This document shows positions 54,650 to 63,711 of a stretch of 64,000 bases of DNA, piece after piece (position 1 is the first letter of the stretch; each line of letters starts with the position of its first letter). The notes under the pieces are model-generated. The model was not told the origin of the DNA and did no database searches. It saw only the letters and a program-made list of their open reading frames with translations. The translations under genes were made by a program, and so were the position numbers. The DNA is from Acuticoccus sediminis (lineage in GTDB: Bacteria; Pseudomonadota; Alphaproteobacteria; Rhizobiales; Amorphaceae): positions 62,001 to 126,000 of the forward strand of contig NZ_QHHQ01000009.1 in the NCBI RefSeq assembly GCF_003258595.1. Reading direction: 5' to 3'.

Positions 54650-55966
54650 ATGTTCCTTTATCGGCAGCTCTTGGAGCGCGCGAAGGAGAGGCCGGTGCGG
54701 GTCTGCCTCATCGGCGCGGGCAAGTTCGGCTCGATGTTCCTCAGCCAGGTGCCGACGACGCCGGGGCTCGAGGTGGCGGTGATCGCGGACCTGCGCGTCG
54801 ACGCGGCGAGGGCCGCCTGCCGCGCCGTCGGCTGGAGCGCCGAGACCGTCGCCGGGACGGATTTCACCGACGACAGCCTCGCCGCGCTGGCCCGGGACGA
54901 CGTCGACGTGGTGATCGAGGCGACGGGCCATCCGCGCGCCGGCATCACCCACGCGAGGGCCGCGTTCGCGGCCGGCAAGCACATCGTCATGGTGAACGTG
55001 GAGGCGGACGTCCTCGCCGGCGTCGCCCTCGCCCGCGAGGCGGCCGCGGCCGGCACCGTCTACTCCATGGCCTACGGCGACCAGCCCGCCCTCGTCGCCG
55101 AGATGGTGGAGTGGGCGCGCTGCTGCGGCTTCGAGGTCGCGGCGGCCGGCAAGGGCACGAAGCACATGGCCCACTACCACCAGTCCACCCCGGACACGGT
55201 CTGGAGCCACTACAACATTACCCCCGAGGCCGCGCGCGTCGCAGGGATGAACCCCAAGATGTTCAACTCCTTCGTGGACGGCACGAAGTCGAGCATCGAG
55301 ATGGCGGCGATCGCCAACGCGTGCGGCCTCGCGGTGCCGTCGGACGGCCTGCTGTTCCCGCCGGCGGGCGCGCACGACCTCGCCCACATCCTCCGTCCGA
55401 AGGCGATCGGGGGCGTCCTTGAGCGGGAGGGTGTCACCGAGGTCGTCACCTCGATGGAGCCGGACGGGCGGCAGGTCGCCGGGGACCTGCGCTGGGGCGT
55501 CTACGTCGTGGTGAAGGCGCCGAACGACTATGCGGCCGCCTGCTTCCGCCAGTACGGGATGCCGACCGACTCCACCGGCCAGTACGCCGCGATGTACCGG
55601 CCGTTCCACATGATCGGGCTGGAGCTCAACATGTCGGTGCTGCTCGCGGCGCTGGAAGGGAAGGCGACCGGCTCCGCGCGCGCCTTCACCGGCGACACGG
55701 TGGCGTGCGCCAAGCGCGACCTCGCGGCGGGCGAGACGCTGGACGGCGAGGGCGGCTACTGCGTGTGGGGCAAGGTGATCCCGGCCGAGCGGTCGCTGCG
55801 TGAGGGTGCGCTGCCGATCGGCCTCGCGCAGGACGTCACGCTGACCCGCGCCGTGAAGATGGGCGAGATCGTCGGCTGGAGCGACGTGGCCCTGAAGGAC
55901 GGCGACGCGGCCGTCGCCTACCGCCGCGCGATGGAGGACGCCGAGCGACCGAAGCTCGCGGCCTGA
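54650..55966 (+). CDS. NAD(P)-dependent oxidoreductase with C-terminal SAF domain (homoserine dehydrogenase-like fold)
   Basis: A 438-residue protein. A Rossmann domain opens with VCLIGAGKFGSMFL near residue 20 and continues through VIEATGHPRAGITHA. The middle part (KGTKHMAHYHQSTPDTVW) is family-specific, and a SAF-like beta-clip domain lies at about 355-420 (AKRDLAAGETLDGEG). Related proteins are annotated as homoserine dehydrogenase-like or SAF-domain oxidoreductases and occur in sugar/polyol catabolism. GGGAGGA precedes ATG 54650. It is a single-gene unit, convergent with the polyamine-type operon; substrate unknown. Confidence 0.75.
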   Translation: MFLYRQLLERAKERPVRVCLIGAGKFGSMFLSQVPTTPGLEVAVIADLRVDAARAACRAVGWSAETVAGTDFTDDSLAALARDDVDVVIEATGHPRAGITHARAAFAAGKHIVMVNVEADVLAGVALAREAAAAGTVYSMAYGDQPALVAEMVEWARCCGFEVAAAGKGTKHMAHYHQSTPDTVWSHYNITPEAARVAGMNPKMFNSFVDGTKSSIEMAAIANACGLAVPSDGLLFPPAGAHDLAHILRPKAIGGVLEREGVTEVVTSMEPDGRQVAGDLRWGVYVVVKAPNDYAAACFRQYGMPTDSTGQYAAMYRPFHMIGLELNMSVLLAALEGKATGSARAFTGDTVACAKRDLAAGETLDGEGGYCVWGKVIPAERSLREGALPIGLAQDVTLTRAVKMGEIVGWSDVALKDGDAAVAYRRAMEDAERPKLAA

Positions 55967-56060
55967 TCCACCCGGCGCGCATTCCCCCACGCGCATCTCC
56001 GGACTCGCACCCCGCCGCGCCGGTCCGGACGGCGGGACCGGGCCGCGGTTAGCGAGGACC

Positions 56061-56098
56061 GCCTCGGGACCTGACGGGGCGGGAGCCCATCCCGAGGC
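56061..56098. terminator. Candidate bidirectional terminator hairpin
   Basis: Nine-base perfect arms GCCTCGGGA and TCCCGAGGC with a 20-base loop lie in the 183-base gap between convergent genes. GC-rich flanks and no T-run leave termination efficiency uncertain. Confidence 0.4.
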
Positions 56099-56149
56099 CT
56101 GATCCCGGCCCCGCCCCCGCGCGGGGCACGACGGGGAGGCGCGGCCGCC

Positions 56150-57235
56150 TCACGCCGCGGGCCGGGTCTTCCGGCCGGGGTCTTGCGGGAAGATCATCAC
56201 CCGGTCCACCGGCCAGGTGACGTGGACCGTCTCGCCCGTCGCTGGCGGCGCGCCGGCGATGGGGAGCGTCGCCTCGATCTCGGCAGAACCGGCGGGGGCC
56301 GACGGGAGCCCCAGCCAGACCGAGGCGCGTGTGCCCTGGTAGATGGAGCGACGCACCGTCAGCGCCCAGCCGGCGTCGGTTTCGCACCGGCATGCGTCCT
56401 CCGGCCGGAGGGCGACGGTCACGCGCTCGCCCTGCGAAAGCGGGACGGCGGCCTCGATCGCGCAGTCGGGAAAGTCGTCGAGCCGGAGCCGCCCGTCGCC
56501 CTCCGCCATGGCCGGAAAGAGGTTCGACACGCCCATGAAGGCCGCCACGAACGGCGTCGCTGGCCGGCGGAACACCTCTTGCGGGCTGCCGAACTGCTCG
56601 ATGGCGCCGTCGTTCATCACGGCGATGCGGTCGCTCAGCGCCATCGCCTCGGCCTGGTCGTGGGTCACGAAGACCGACGTGATTCCGAGGCGCTGGGTCA
56701 GGTCGCGAATTTCCACCTGCATCGCCTCGCGCAGGTTGCGGTCGAGCGCGCTGAGCGGCTCGTCGAGCAGCATGACCGGCGGCTCGATCACGAACGCCCG
56801 GGCGAGCGCCACCCGCTGCTGCTGGCCGCCGGACAGCTGCTGCGGGAGCTTGTCCCGGTGGGCCGAGAGCCGGACGAGGTCGAGCGCGCGCGTCGTCCGC
56901 TCGGCGATGTCGCGACGGGGCACGCCCCGCATCCTCAGGCCGAAGGCGACGTTCTCCGTCACCGTGCGGTGCGGGAACAGGGCGAGGCTCTGGAAGACGA
57001 AGCCGATGCCGCGCCGATTGACCGGCACGCGGCTGACGTCCCTGGCTCCGAGGCGGATGCTGCCGGCGTCCGGCGCCTCGATGCCCGCGATGAGCTTGAG
57101 CGTCGTCGTCTTGCCGCAGCCGGAGGGGCCGAGCAGCGTGAGGAAGTCGCCGGAATTCAGCGAGAGGTCGATGTCGCGAACGGCGACGTGGCTGCCGTAG
57201 CGCTTGCGCAGGTTGAGGAGTGCGAGGTCGGCCAT
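56150..57235 (-). CDS. Spermidine/putrescine-type ABC transporter ATPase, PotA-like
   Basis: A 361-residue ATPase with Walker A GPSGCGKTTTLKL near residue 36, signature LSGGQQQRVALARAF, Walker B VMLLDEPLSALDRNLR and a TOBE domain (about 280-350). The RGIGFVFQSLALFPHRTVTENV run is typical of Pot/Fbp ATPases. It is the distal gene of the SBP-hydrolase-permease operon, 6 bases after the PotC-like stop. Confidence 0.9.
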   Translation of the reverse strand: MADLALLNLRKRYGSHVAVRDIDLSLNSGDFLTLLGPSGCGKTTTLKLIAGIEAPDAGSIRLGARDVSRVPVNRRGIGFVFQSLALFPHRTVTENVAFGLRMRGVPRRDIAERTTRALDLVRLSAHRDKLPQQLSGGQQQRVALARAFVIEPPVMLLDEPLSALDRNLREAMQVEIRDLTQRLGITSVFVTHDQAEAMALSDRIAVMNDGAIEQFGSPQEVFRRPATPFVAAFMGVSNLFPAMAEGDGRLRLDDFPDCAIEAAVPLSQGERVTVALRPEDACRCETDAGWALTVRRSIYQGTRASVWLGLPSAPAGSAEIEATLPIAGAPPATGETVHVTWPVDRVMIFPQDPGRKTRPAA

Positions 57236-57241
57236 GGGGAC

Positions 57242-58027
57242 TCAACTTGTCGACAGGACGCGCCGGAGACCGGCGATCCGTTCGAGGATCAGGGACAGCG
57301 CCAGCATGACGAGGATGATGATGGTCGAGATGGCCGCGACCGACGGGTCGAAGTTGTATTCGAGGTAGGACATGATCGCGAGCGGCAGCGTCGTCGTGTC
57401 GGCGCTGACGAGGAACACCGAGACCGGCACGTTGTCGAACGACATGACGAAGGCGAAGAGCGCGCCGGCGATGATGCCGGGCCGGATCAGGGGCAGCGTG
57501 ATCTCGAAGAAGATGCGCGCGCGGCTGGCGCCCAGCGTTTCGGCGGCGCTCGCCAGCGCGGGGTCGAGCCGCTGCAGCGAGATGAGCACGGTGCGGACCG
57601 AGTAGGGCAGCGTCAGCAGGACGTGCGCCAGGAGGAGGCGCGGCCACGCTCCGCGCGGGCCGAATTCGGAGAAACTCGTCAGCAGCGCGATGCCGATGAC
57701 CACGCCCGGGACGATGAGGGGCGACAGCAGGATGAGCTCGAGCGCCTGCCGGCCGCGGAACTCGGCGGAGGCGAGGCCCATGGCGGAGAGGACGCCGAGC
57801 ACGCTGCTGCCGACCGCGGCGGCGATGCCGAGGAGGATCGAGGTCGTCAGGCCGCCGGTGAACAGCGCCTTGGAGAGCGCCTCCCCGTACCAGCGCAGCG
57901 AGAACCCCTGCGGCGGGAACGTGACGATGTCGCCGCTGCTGAACGAGGCGGCGACCACCACGATCAGCGGGCACAAGAGGAAGGCGTAGATCGCCGTCAC
58001 CAGGAGAGCGAAGAGGACGCGTGTCAC
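57242..58027 (-). CDS. Spermidine/putrescine-type ABC transporter permease, PotC-like
   Basis: A 261-residue permease with six membrane segments and the coupling motif ASAAETLGASRARIFFEITL. SFSSGDIVTFPPQGFSLRWY follows the first helix as in PotC-like proteins. The GTG at 58027 overlaps the PotB-like stop by 4 bases. Confidence 0.9.
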   Translation of the reverse strand: MTRVLFALLVTAIYAFLLCPLIVVVAASFSSGDIVTFPPQGFSLRWYGEALSKALFTGGLTTSILLGIAAAVGSSVLGVLSAMGLASAEFRGRQALELILLSPLIVPGVVIGIALLTSFSEFGPRGAWPRLLLAHVLLTLPYSVRTVLISLQRLDPALASAAETLGASRARIFFEITLPLIRPGIIAGALFAFVMSFDNVPVSVFLVSADTTTLPLAIMSYLEYNFDPSVAAISTIIILVMLALSLILERIAGLRRVLSTS

Positions 58028-58929
58028 GGGTGCGGTGCTCCCGTCTCTCGGCCGGCGCGACGTTCGCGCCGGACAGACGGCAGCAGCCCCGCGGCCTGCG
58101 TCATGAGGACGACGCCGACCAGAGATGCGACCGAGAGGACGGCGGCGAGCGCGGCGCCGAGAGGCCAGTTGAAGCCGGACATGAACTGTCCGTAGATCAG
58201 CGTGGTCATGACCTGCGAGCCGGTGCCGCCGAGAAGCTGCGGAGTGACGAACGCGGTCATGCAGAGCGTGAAGACGAGCGTCGCGCCGCCCAGAATGCCG
58301 GGAAACGAGAGCGGCAGCAGGACTTCGACGATCGCCCTCAGGCGGGAGGCGGAGAGGGTCTCGGCCGCCTTCAGGAGGGTCGGGTCGATCCGCTCCATCG
58401 CGGCGAGGATGGAGAGCACCATGAACGGCATCTGCACGTGGATGAGGCCGATGACGACCGCGGGCATGCCGTAGAGGAGATGGAGCGGGGCGTCGGTGAG
58501 GCCGAGGCCGATGAGCAGGCGGTTGAGGAGGCCGCTGTCGCCGAGCAGGACCATCCAGCCGTAGGCGCGCACGACGAGGCTGATGAGGAGCGGTGCCACG
58601 ACGAGAAGGACGAGAACGCCCTTCCAGCGCTTCGGGGCCGACCACAGGAAGTAGGCGAGCGGAAAGCCGAGGGCGGCGCAGGCCGCGGTCACCGCGAAGG
58701 CGACGAGCAGCGTCCGCCCGAGGATGCGCAAGTGGAAGAGGTCGCCGAGCGCGCGGCCGTAGCTGGCGAGCGTGAAGCCCGGGTCGACGGAGAGCCGGCC
58801 CGGCAGGATCTGGTGGAAGCTCAGCTCGAAGAGCCGCGCCAGGGAACCTCCCAGCAGGACCGCGACGAGCAGCAGCGCCGGCGCCAGCAGTATCAGTCGC
58901 AGATGCCAGGGGAGGGCCGACTGCCTCAT
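58024..58929 (-). CDS. Spermidine/putrescine-type ABC transporter permease, PotB-like
   Basis: A 301-residue permease with an N-terminal helix (LILLAPALLLVAVLLGGSL), the coupling motif LLKAAETLSASRLRAIVEVL and PQLLGGTGSQVMTTLIYGQF, typical of PotB-like subunits. ATG 58929 overlaps the preceding hydrolase stop by 4 bases, so the hydrolase and transporter are translationally coupled. Confidence 0.9.
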   Translation of the reverse strand: MRQSALPWHLRLILLAPALLLVAVLLGGSLARLFELSFHQILPGRLSVDPGFTLASYGRALGDLFHLRILGRTLLVAFAVTAACAALGFPLAYFLWSAPKRWKGVLVLLVVAPLLISLVVRAYGWMVLLGDSGLLNRLLIGLGLTDAPLHLLYGMPAVVIGLIHVQMPFMVLSILAAMERIDPTLLKAAETLSASRLRAIVEVLLPLSFPGILGGATLVFTLCMTAFVTPQLLGGTGSQVMTTLIYGQFMSGFNWPLGAALAAVLSVASLVGVVLMTQAAGLLPSVRRERRAGRETGAPHP

Positions 58930-60263
58930 GCAGCGGTCTTCGCCGGCGCCAGCGCGGATTCGATCCGGTCGATCGGGCAGACCTCCGCGAAATAGAGACC
59001 CATCACCTCCAGCGAGGCGTCGTGCAGGTGGCGCATGCGCCCGCGCGCCCCGCAGGCATCGCTCGCCACGACGACGAAATAGTCCCTGAGCGCCGCATCG
59101 CGCACCGTCGATTCGACGCAGCACTGGGTGGCGACGCCGCCGACGATGAGCGTGCGGATCCCGTTGGAGCGGAGCATCAGTTCCAGCCGCGTGTCCACGA
59201 AGCCGGAGAAGCGGCGCTTCACGACTTCCCATTCCCCCTCGACGGGCGCCACCTCGGGCAGGATGCGCGCACCGCTGGTTCCCGGGCGGCAACAGCTCAT
59301 GCCGTCGACGTCCGCGCTGGCGAAGATGCTGACGGGCGAGGCGTCCGCCTCGCCGTACTCGGCGCGCAGGTGGATCACCTGAAGGCCGGCCGCGCGCGCG
59401 ATGCCGAGGAGGCGCTGGCAGCCCTTCACGGCGCGCGCGATGTCGGAGAGATCCTCGGCGTTGCGCCCCATCACGCCTTCGGTGGCGCAGAAGTCTTCCT
59501 GGAGATCGATGAGCAGGAGCGCCGTGTGGGCCGGATCGATCCGGTCGGCGAGCGTCCCGGGGATCCGCGCCGCCTTCGCCGCGATGGAGAGGTCGGCGCC
59601 CGGGCCGTTGGCGGCCAGCCAGAGCCCGGCGATGGCGGCGGCGGGGCGCACTTCGCCGAAGGCCTGGCCGATCTTGTGGAGCGAGGCGCGGTGGCGCTCG
59701 GGCGAGGCCTCGGTCATCGCGTCCTCCGCAGCCACGACGTAGTAGTCGCGGAAGAAGGCGTCGCGCAGGCTCGATTCCACGCAGCCGCTGGTCACGACTC
59801 CGGCGAACACCACGGTCCGGATGCCGTTGGCGCGCAGGTAGAGGTCGATCTCGGTGCCCTGGAAGACGCTGAAGCGATGCTTCGTGACGACGATGTCCGC
59901 CGCCCGCTCGGGATCGGGCGACAGGCCGTCGTACCAGTCCGCGCCCCAGCTTCCCTCCGGGCACTGGCCGTCGCTGAAGCCTCTCCGGGCGTAGGTCTCG
60001 GCGAGCGGGGCGCCCAGCACCTCGGGGTCGTAGGTCGCGCGGACGTAGAAGGTCACGATGCCGCGGTCGCGGGCGCTGTCACGCAGCCGACGCGCCTCGC
60101 GGGCCATCGCCGGCATCATCGAAAGGTCGCTGCCGATGCGGCCGAACGCGCCGTCGGGGTGGCAGAAGTCGTTCTGGATGTCGATCAGCACCAGCGCGGT
60201 GTGCGCCGGGTCGAGCCGCTCGACGTCGTCGAGCGACCGGGTCCTGTCGTCGAGAGAGATCAA
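58926..60263 (-). CDS. Tandem isochorismatase-like cysteine hydrolase (two complete catalytic domains)
   Basis: A 445-residue protein made of two complete cysteine-hydrolase domains. Domain 1 (about 15-225) has D28 in LVLIDIQNDF, K128 in VVTKHRFS and C161 in VTSGCVES. Domain 2 (about 238-440) has D253 in LLLIDLQEDF, K349 in VVKRRFS and C382 in TQCCVES. Both triads appear functional. It starts at TTG 60263, overlapping the binding-protein stop, with GGGAGA upstream, and overlaps the PotB-like gene at its other end. Hydrolysis of an imported amide or carbamoyl compound is the likely role; one domain may act on each of two amide bonds. The domains are similar but clearly diverged, so the duplication is not recent. 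Confidence 0.85.
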   Translation of the reverse strand: MISLDDRTRSLDDVERLDPAHTALVLIDIQNDFCHPDGAFGRIGSDLSMMPAMAREARRLRDSARDRGIVTFYVRATYDPEVLGAPLAETYARRGFSDGQCPEGSWGADWYDGLSPDPERAADIVVTKHRFSVFQGTEIDLYLRANGIRTVVFAGVVTSGCVESSLRDAFFRDYYVVAAEDAMTEASPERHRASLHKIGQAFGEVRPAAAIAGLWLAANGPGADLSIAAKAARIPGTLADRIDPAHTALLLIDLQEDFCATEGVMGRNAEDLSDIARAVKGCQRLLGIARAAGLQVIHLRAEYGEADASPVSIFASADVDGMSCCRPGTSGARILPEVAPVEGEWEVVKRRFSGFVDTRLELMLRSNGIRTLIVGGVATQCCVESTVRDAALRDYFVVVASDACGARGRMRHLHDASLEVMGLYFAEVCPIDRIESALAPAKTAA

Positions 60264-61339
60264 CTGGTGATCTCCCGGTTCCAGCGGTCCTGCCACTCGC
60301 CGATGCGGGGCACGATGCCGAACCAGTCGAGCTGCTTCAGGCTGGACAGCGGCGGGACGCGCTCGGCGGCCTGGCCCGTCAGCACGGCGGTCGTGTTGAC
60401 CGGCCCGTACTGCATCATGTTGCAGAAGGCTTCCTGCGCCTCCTTCGAGATCGCGTAGTTGATGAACGCCTTGCAGACCTCGGGATCCCGCGCGTTGGTC
60501 GGGATGTGGTAGGAGACCATGGCGGCCGAGGCGCCCTCGCTCGGCGCGACCCACTTCATCGGCACGCCCTTGTCGGCAAGGCCCCAGCTGCGACCGTCGA
60601 ACCAGGCGGCGACCGCCACCTCGCCGCGCTCCAGGAGCTGGGTGGCCTCGGGGTTGGACTTGTAGAACTTGCGCACCCGGGGCTTGAGCTCCTTCAGCGC
60701 CTCGAAGCCGGGGTCGATGTTCTCGATCGAGCCGCCGTGTGCGATCGCGGCCATCACGAGCAGCTGGTAGCCGCCCGACGCGGTGATGTCGGGCAGCGTG
60801 ATCTTGCCGGCATATTCCTCGTTCCAGAGGTCCTTCCACGACGTCGGCTCGGTTTCGACCATGTCGGTGCGGTAGCCGATGCCGAAGGAGGCGTAGTCGA
60901 GGCCGACGCCCATCTTGCGGAAGCCGTCATACCAGGGGGCGGCGATCTCGGTGAGGTTGGGGATGTCGTCCGGCGTCAGCTCGATGCAGAGGCCCTCGTT
61001 GATCGCCTGGATGTTCTGCGGGTAGGGCAGCCAGAGGAGGTCGATCTCCGGATTGTTCCGGTTGATCACGGCATTGGTGAGCCACTCGGAGCCGTTGCCG
61101 TACTTGAGCGTCACCTCGACTCCGGTCTCCGCAGTGAACGGCTCGACGATCGACTTGCGGTAGGCGTCCTCGAAGCTGCCGCCGAAGATGCAGGAGACGA
61201 TGCTCTTGCCCTGCGCCGTCGCCCATTTCGGCATCGACAGCCCCAATGCAATGCCGCCGGATCCGGCCAGAAATCCGCGCCGCGAGACCATTGGAGCGCT
61301 AAGGCGCTTCATGCCGCTGCCGCTCATGAGAGACTCCAT
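60260..61339 (-). CDS. Spermidine/putrescine-type ABC transporter substrate-binding protein (Tat-exported)
   Basis: A 359-residue PotD/AfuA-like periplasmic binding protein. The N-terminus carries a twin-arginine signal (SRRGFLAG, residues about 19-26) and cleavage near ATAQG. The body includes CIFGGSFEDAYRKSIVEPF and WKDLWNEEYAGKITLPD, common in this family. Its cargo may be a polyamine-like, opine-like or amide compound, given the coupled cysteine hydrolase. A LacI-type palindrome lies 30 bases upstream. Confidence 0.87.
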   Translation of the reverse strand: MESLMSGSGMKRLSAPMVSRRGFLAGSGGIALGLSMPKWATAQGKSIVSCIFGGSFEDAYRKSIVEPFTAETGVEVTLKYGNGSEWLTNAVINRNNPEIDLLWLPYPQNIQAINEGLCIELTPDDIPNLTEIAAPWYDGFRKMGVGLDYASFGIGYRTDMVETEPTSWKDLWNEEYAGKITLPDITASGGYQLLVMAAIAHGGSIENIDPGFEALKELKPRVRKFYKSNPEATQLLERGEVAVAAWFDGRSWGLADKGVPMKWVAPSEGASAAMVSYHIPTNARDPEVCKAFINYAISKEAQEAFCNMMQYGPVNTTAVLTGQAAERVPPLSSLKQLDWFGIVPRIGEWQDRWNREITS

Positions 61340-61368
61340 GTCGAGGGTTGAGGGACGCTGTTTCGCGC

Positions 61369-61386
61369 TAGTGTAGCGTTACACTA
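61369..61386 (-). promoter_or_regulatory. Candidate LacI-family operator
   Basis: TAGTGTAGCGTTACACTA has perfect 7-base arms and a central CG, the typical layout for LacI-family operators. It lies 30 bases upstream of the binding-protein gene, directly downstream of the lacI-type regulator gene. Autologous regulation is inferred. Confidence 0.6.
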
Positions 61387-61473
61387 ACCCAATTTGACCG
61401 ATTTTCGGCGTCTCACAAGCCTCCGGCCGGCGTTTGCAGTCAAAACGGACACAACGCTCAGCGATTGAGCGGT

Positions 61474-62532
61474 CTAGGCTCGCCGTGTGGAATTTCCGGG
61501 CAGGAGTTGCACCGGGAGCGTGATCTCCGGTGCGGCGAACGAGCCTGTTTGCAATCGAGCCAACAGGCTCTCGGCGCCGGCGACGCCGAGCTGGTAGGCG
61601 GCGGAGGCGACCGACGTCAGCGTCGGTTGCTGAAGGTCGCGGGGGTCGAAGCCGTTGAACCCCGTGACGCGGATGTCGTCCGGGACCGTCAGCCCGTTCT
61701 TGGCGACCGTGTTGAGGACGGCGATGGCGATCCGGTCGTTGGTGCCGAGGATGGCGTCCGGCCGGGGGGCGCTCGCGAGCCTCCGGTCGAGCGCTGTGGC
61801 GACCGCGAGGCCCGATTCGTCCCCGCAGGGAAGGAGCTCGACCCGCGCGTCCGGCACCTTCGCGATGGCGTCGCGCATCCCCCGCACGCGCTCGTCGACG
61901 GAGTACCAGGACTGGGCCGGCAGGGCGATGACGATGGTCCGGGCGCCGGACTGCAGGACATCCTCGGCGATCATGCGGCCGCCCTCCCGGTCCATCTGCC
62001 GGATGACGCAGCAATCGGACAGGTCCCGGCGCGGGCGCTCCTGGAATAGGACGATCGGGACCCCGAGAGACCCGAAGGACTCGATCGCCCGGTCGCGCTC
62101 GTCCTCCTTGCCGGAGAGGAGGAGGCACAGCCCGTCGGCCTGGGCGTAGCGCTCGCTGTGCGCCTGCGTCATCTGGTCGGGCTGGATGCCCTGGAGGGTG
62201 AGCGACTGCCCTTCAGCGGACAGGCGGTTGCACAGCCCGGCGACGAGATGGGCGGTGAACGGCGCGCCCATGAAGGCGGGCGAATTGTCCATCACGACGA
62301 TCGCCACCGTGACCCCGCGGGAGAACCGCAGGTCCCGCGCGGCCTTGTTCGGCCGGTAGTTGAGGTGGCGGATGGCATCCTCGATGCGATGGCGCGTTTC
62401 GGGTCGCAGGCGCTGGGCGGTCCCGTTCACGACCATCGAGACGCTGGTCCGCGAGACCTCCGCCTGGCGTGCCACGTCGTCGAGTGTCGGCGCTCGGCGC
62501 GGCCGGACCGCTTGCATCGTCTTCTTCGTCAA
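61474..62532 (-). CDS. LacI-family transcriptional regulator
   Basis: A 352-residue regulator: LacI helix-turn-helix at about residues 15-62 (TLDDVARQAEVSRTSVSMVV, hinge NKAARDLRFSRG) and a periplasmic-binding-protein-like effector domain (about 75-345). It precedes the SBP-hydrolase-PotBCA operon on the same strand, and a LacI-style palindrome lies between them. TTG 62532 has GGAAG upstream; ATG 62517 is an equally possible start giving 347 residues. Confidence 0.88.
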   Translation of the reverse strand: MTKKTMQAVRPRRAPTLDDVARQAEVSRTSVSMVVNGTAQRLRPETRHRIEDAIRHLNYRPNKAARDLRFSRGVTVAIVVMDNSPAFMGAPFTAHLVAGLCNRLSAEGQSLTLQGIQPDQMTQAHSERYAQADGLCLLLSGKEDERDRAIESFGSLGVPIVLFQERPRRDLSDCCVIRQMDREGGRMIAEDVLQSGARTIVIALPAQSWYSVDERVRGMRDAIAKVPDARVELLPCGDESGLAVATALDRRLASAPRPDAILGTNDRIAIAVLNTVAKNGLTVPDDIRVTGFNGFDPRDLQQPTLTSVASAAYQLGVAGAESLLARLQTGSFAAPEITLPVQLLPGNSTRRA

Positions 62533-62831
62533 GGGTGGGCTTCCGTTGGCAGTTGAGGGCGTCGACCACCGGGCGCGGTTGAACGGGTCAACGTTGCACG
62601 CGATGGCAAAGGATACCTCAACACGAGGAGGTCATTGGCCCTTTGCGGGACAGGAAACGCTTGCCCGCGGCCGTCGCGGGGATCACAGTGAGGGCCGGTA
62701 CCGCCATGGCGAGCACCGTCCGGTGCACCGACCGAAGCGCCCTGTCACCTCCCGATTCCGGCCATAGCTCGATCGCGACCCCGGCACATCCCGCGCTGCG
62801 ATGATGCGAGCGACCAGCACGAGACCCCTCC

Positions 62832-63569
62832 ATGGACCAACCCCTCTCCGATGCGACTGAACTCGGCCTCCGGACCGATCTCGCCGCCGCCTACCGCCTG
62901 CTGGCACACTACGGCTTGGACGACACGATCTACACGCACACGTCCGTCCGCCTTCCGGGCGCGTCGCACCGATTCCTCATCAACCCCTACGGCATGACGT
63001 TCGACGAGATCCGGGCCAGCGACCTCGTGGTGGTGGACCCGGACGGCTATTCGGTCGACGGCGCGGACGACGTGAACCCGGCCGGCTTCACCATCCACAG
63101 CGCGATCCACATGGCGCGCGAGGACGCGATCTGTGTCATGCACACGCACACGCTCGCGGGGATGGCCGTCGCGGCGCTCCAGGGCGAGCTCCTGATGGTC
63201 AACCAGATGAGCATGGAGTTCTACGGCCGCCTCGCCTACCACGCCTACGAAGGCATCGCGCTCGACCTCTCGGAGCGCGAGCGGCTCCAGGCCGACCTCG
63301 GCGACAAGCCGGCCATGATACTGAAAAACCACGGACTTCTCACCGTGGGTCGGACCGTCGCGGAGGCCTTCTACTACATGTACTACCTGGAGATGGCCTG
63401 CCGCATCCAGATCGAGGCGCAGACGACCGGTGCGCCGCTCTCGCTCCCGTCGGACGAGACCGTCCGGCATGCGGCCCAACAGTTTTCATCGAAGTCGGTG
63501 AAGGGGACGCGGATGTGGCCGGCGATGCTTCGCAAACTGGACCGGATCGACAGCAGCTACCGGGACTGA
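62832..63569 (+). CDS. Class II aldolase/adducin-family protein
   Basis: A 245-residue Aldolase_II domain protein. Zinc ligands are visible in MHTHTLAG (H104, H106) and LKNHGLLTVG. NPAGFTIHSAIHMAREDA resembles the adducin-like subset rather than fuculose-phosphate aldolase, so aldolase, decarboxylase or epimerase activity is possible. It is divergent from the lacI-type gene across a 299-base gap in which no further gene was seen, and is followed by a codirectional LysR gene. Confidence 0.8.
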   Translation: MDQPLSDATELGLRTDLAAAYRLLAHYGLDDTIYTHTSVRLPGASHRFLINPYGMTFDEIRASDLVVVDPDGYSVDGADDVNPAGFTIHSAIHMAREDAICVMHTHTLAGMAVAALQGELLMVNQMSMEFYGRLAYHAYEGIALDLSERERLQADLGDKPAMILKNHGLLTVGRTVAEAFYYMYYLEMACRIQIEAQTTGAPLSLPSDETVRHAAQQFSSKSVKGTRMWPAMLRKLDRIDSSYRD

Positions 63570-63711
63570 GGGTTGTCGCATCCGCCGGGCCGGTCCCGGT
63601 CCCTCAGGTCGCGAATGTCGCGGTGCGGCTCCATGGCACTGAAATTGCTGAATGATTCGAACTGCCCCGAGTTGATGTCGGAGCAGCCTGGTCCGCCGTG
63701 CGGGGGTCCTC

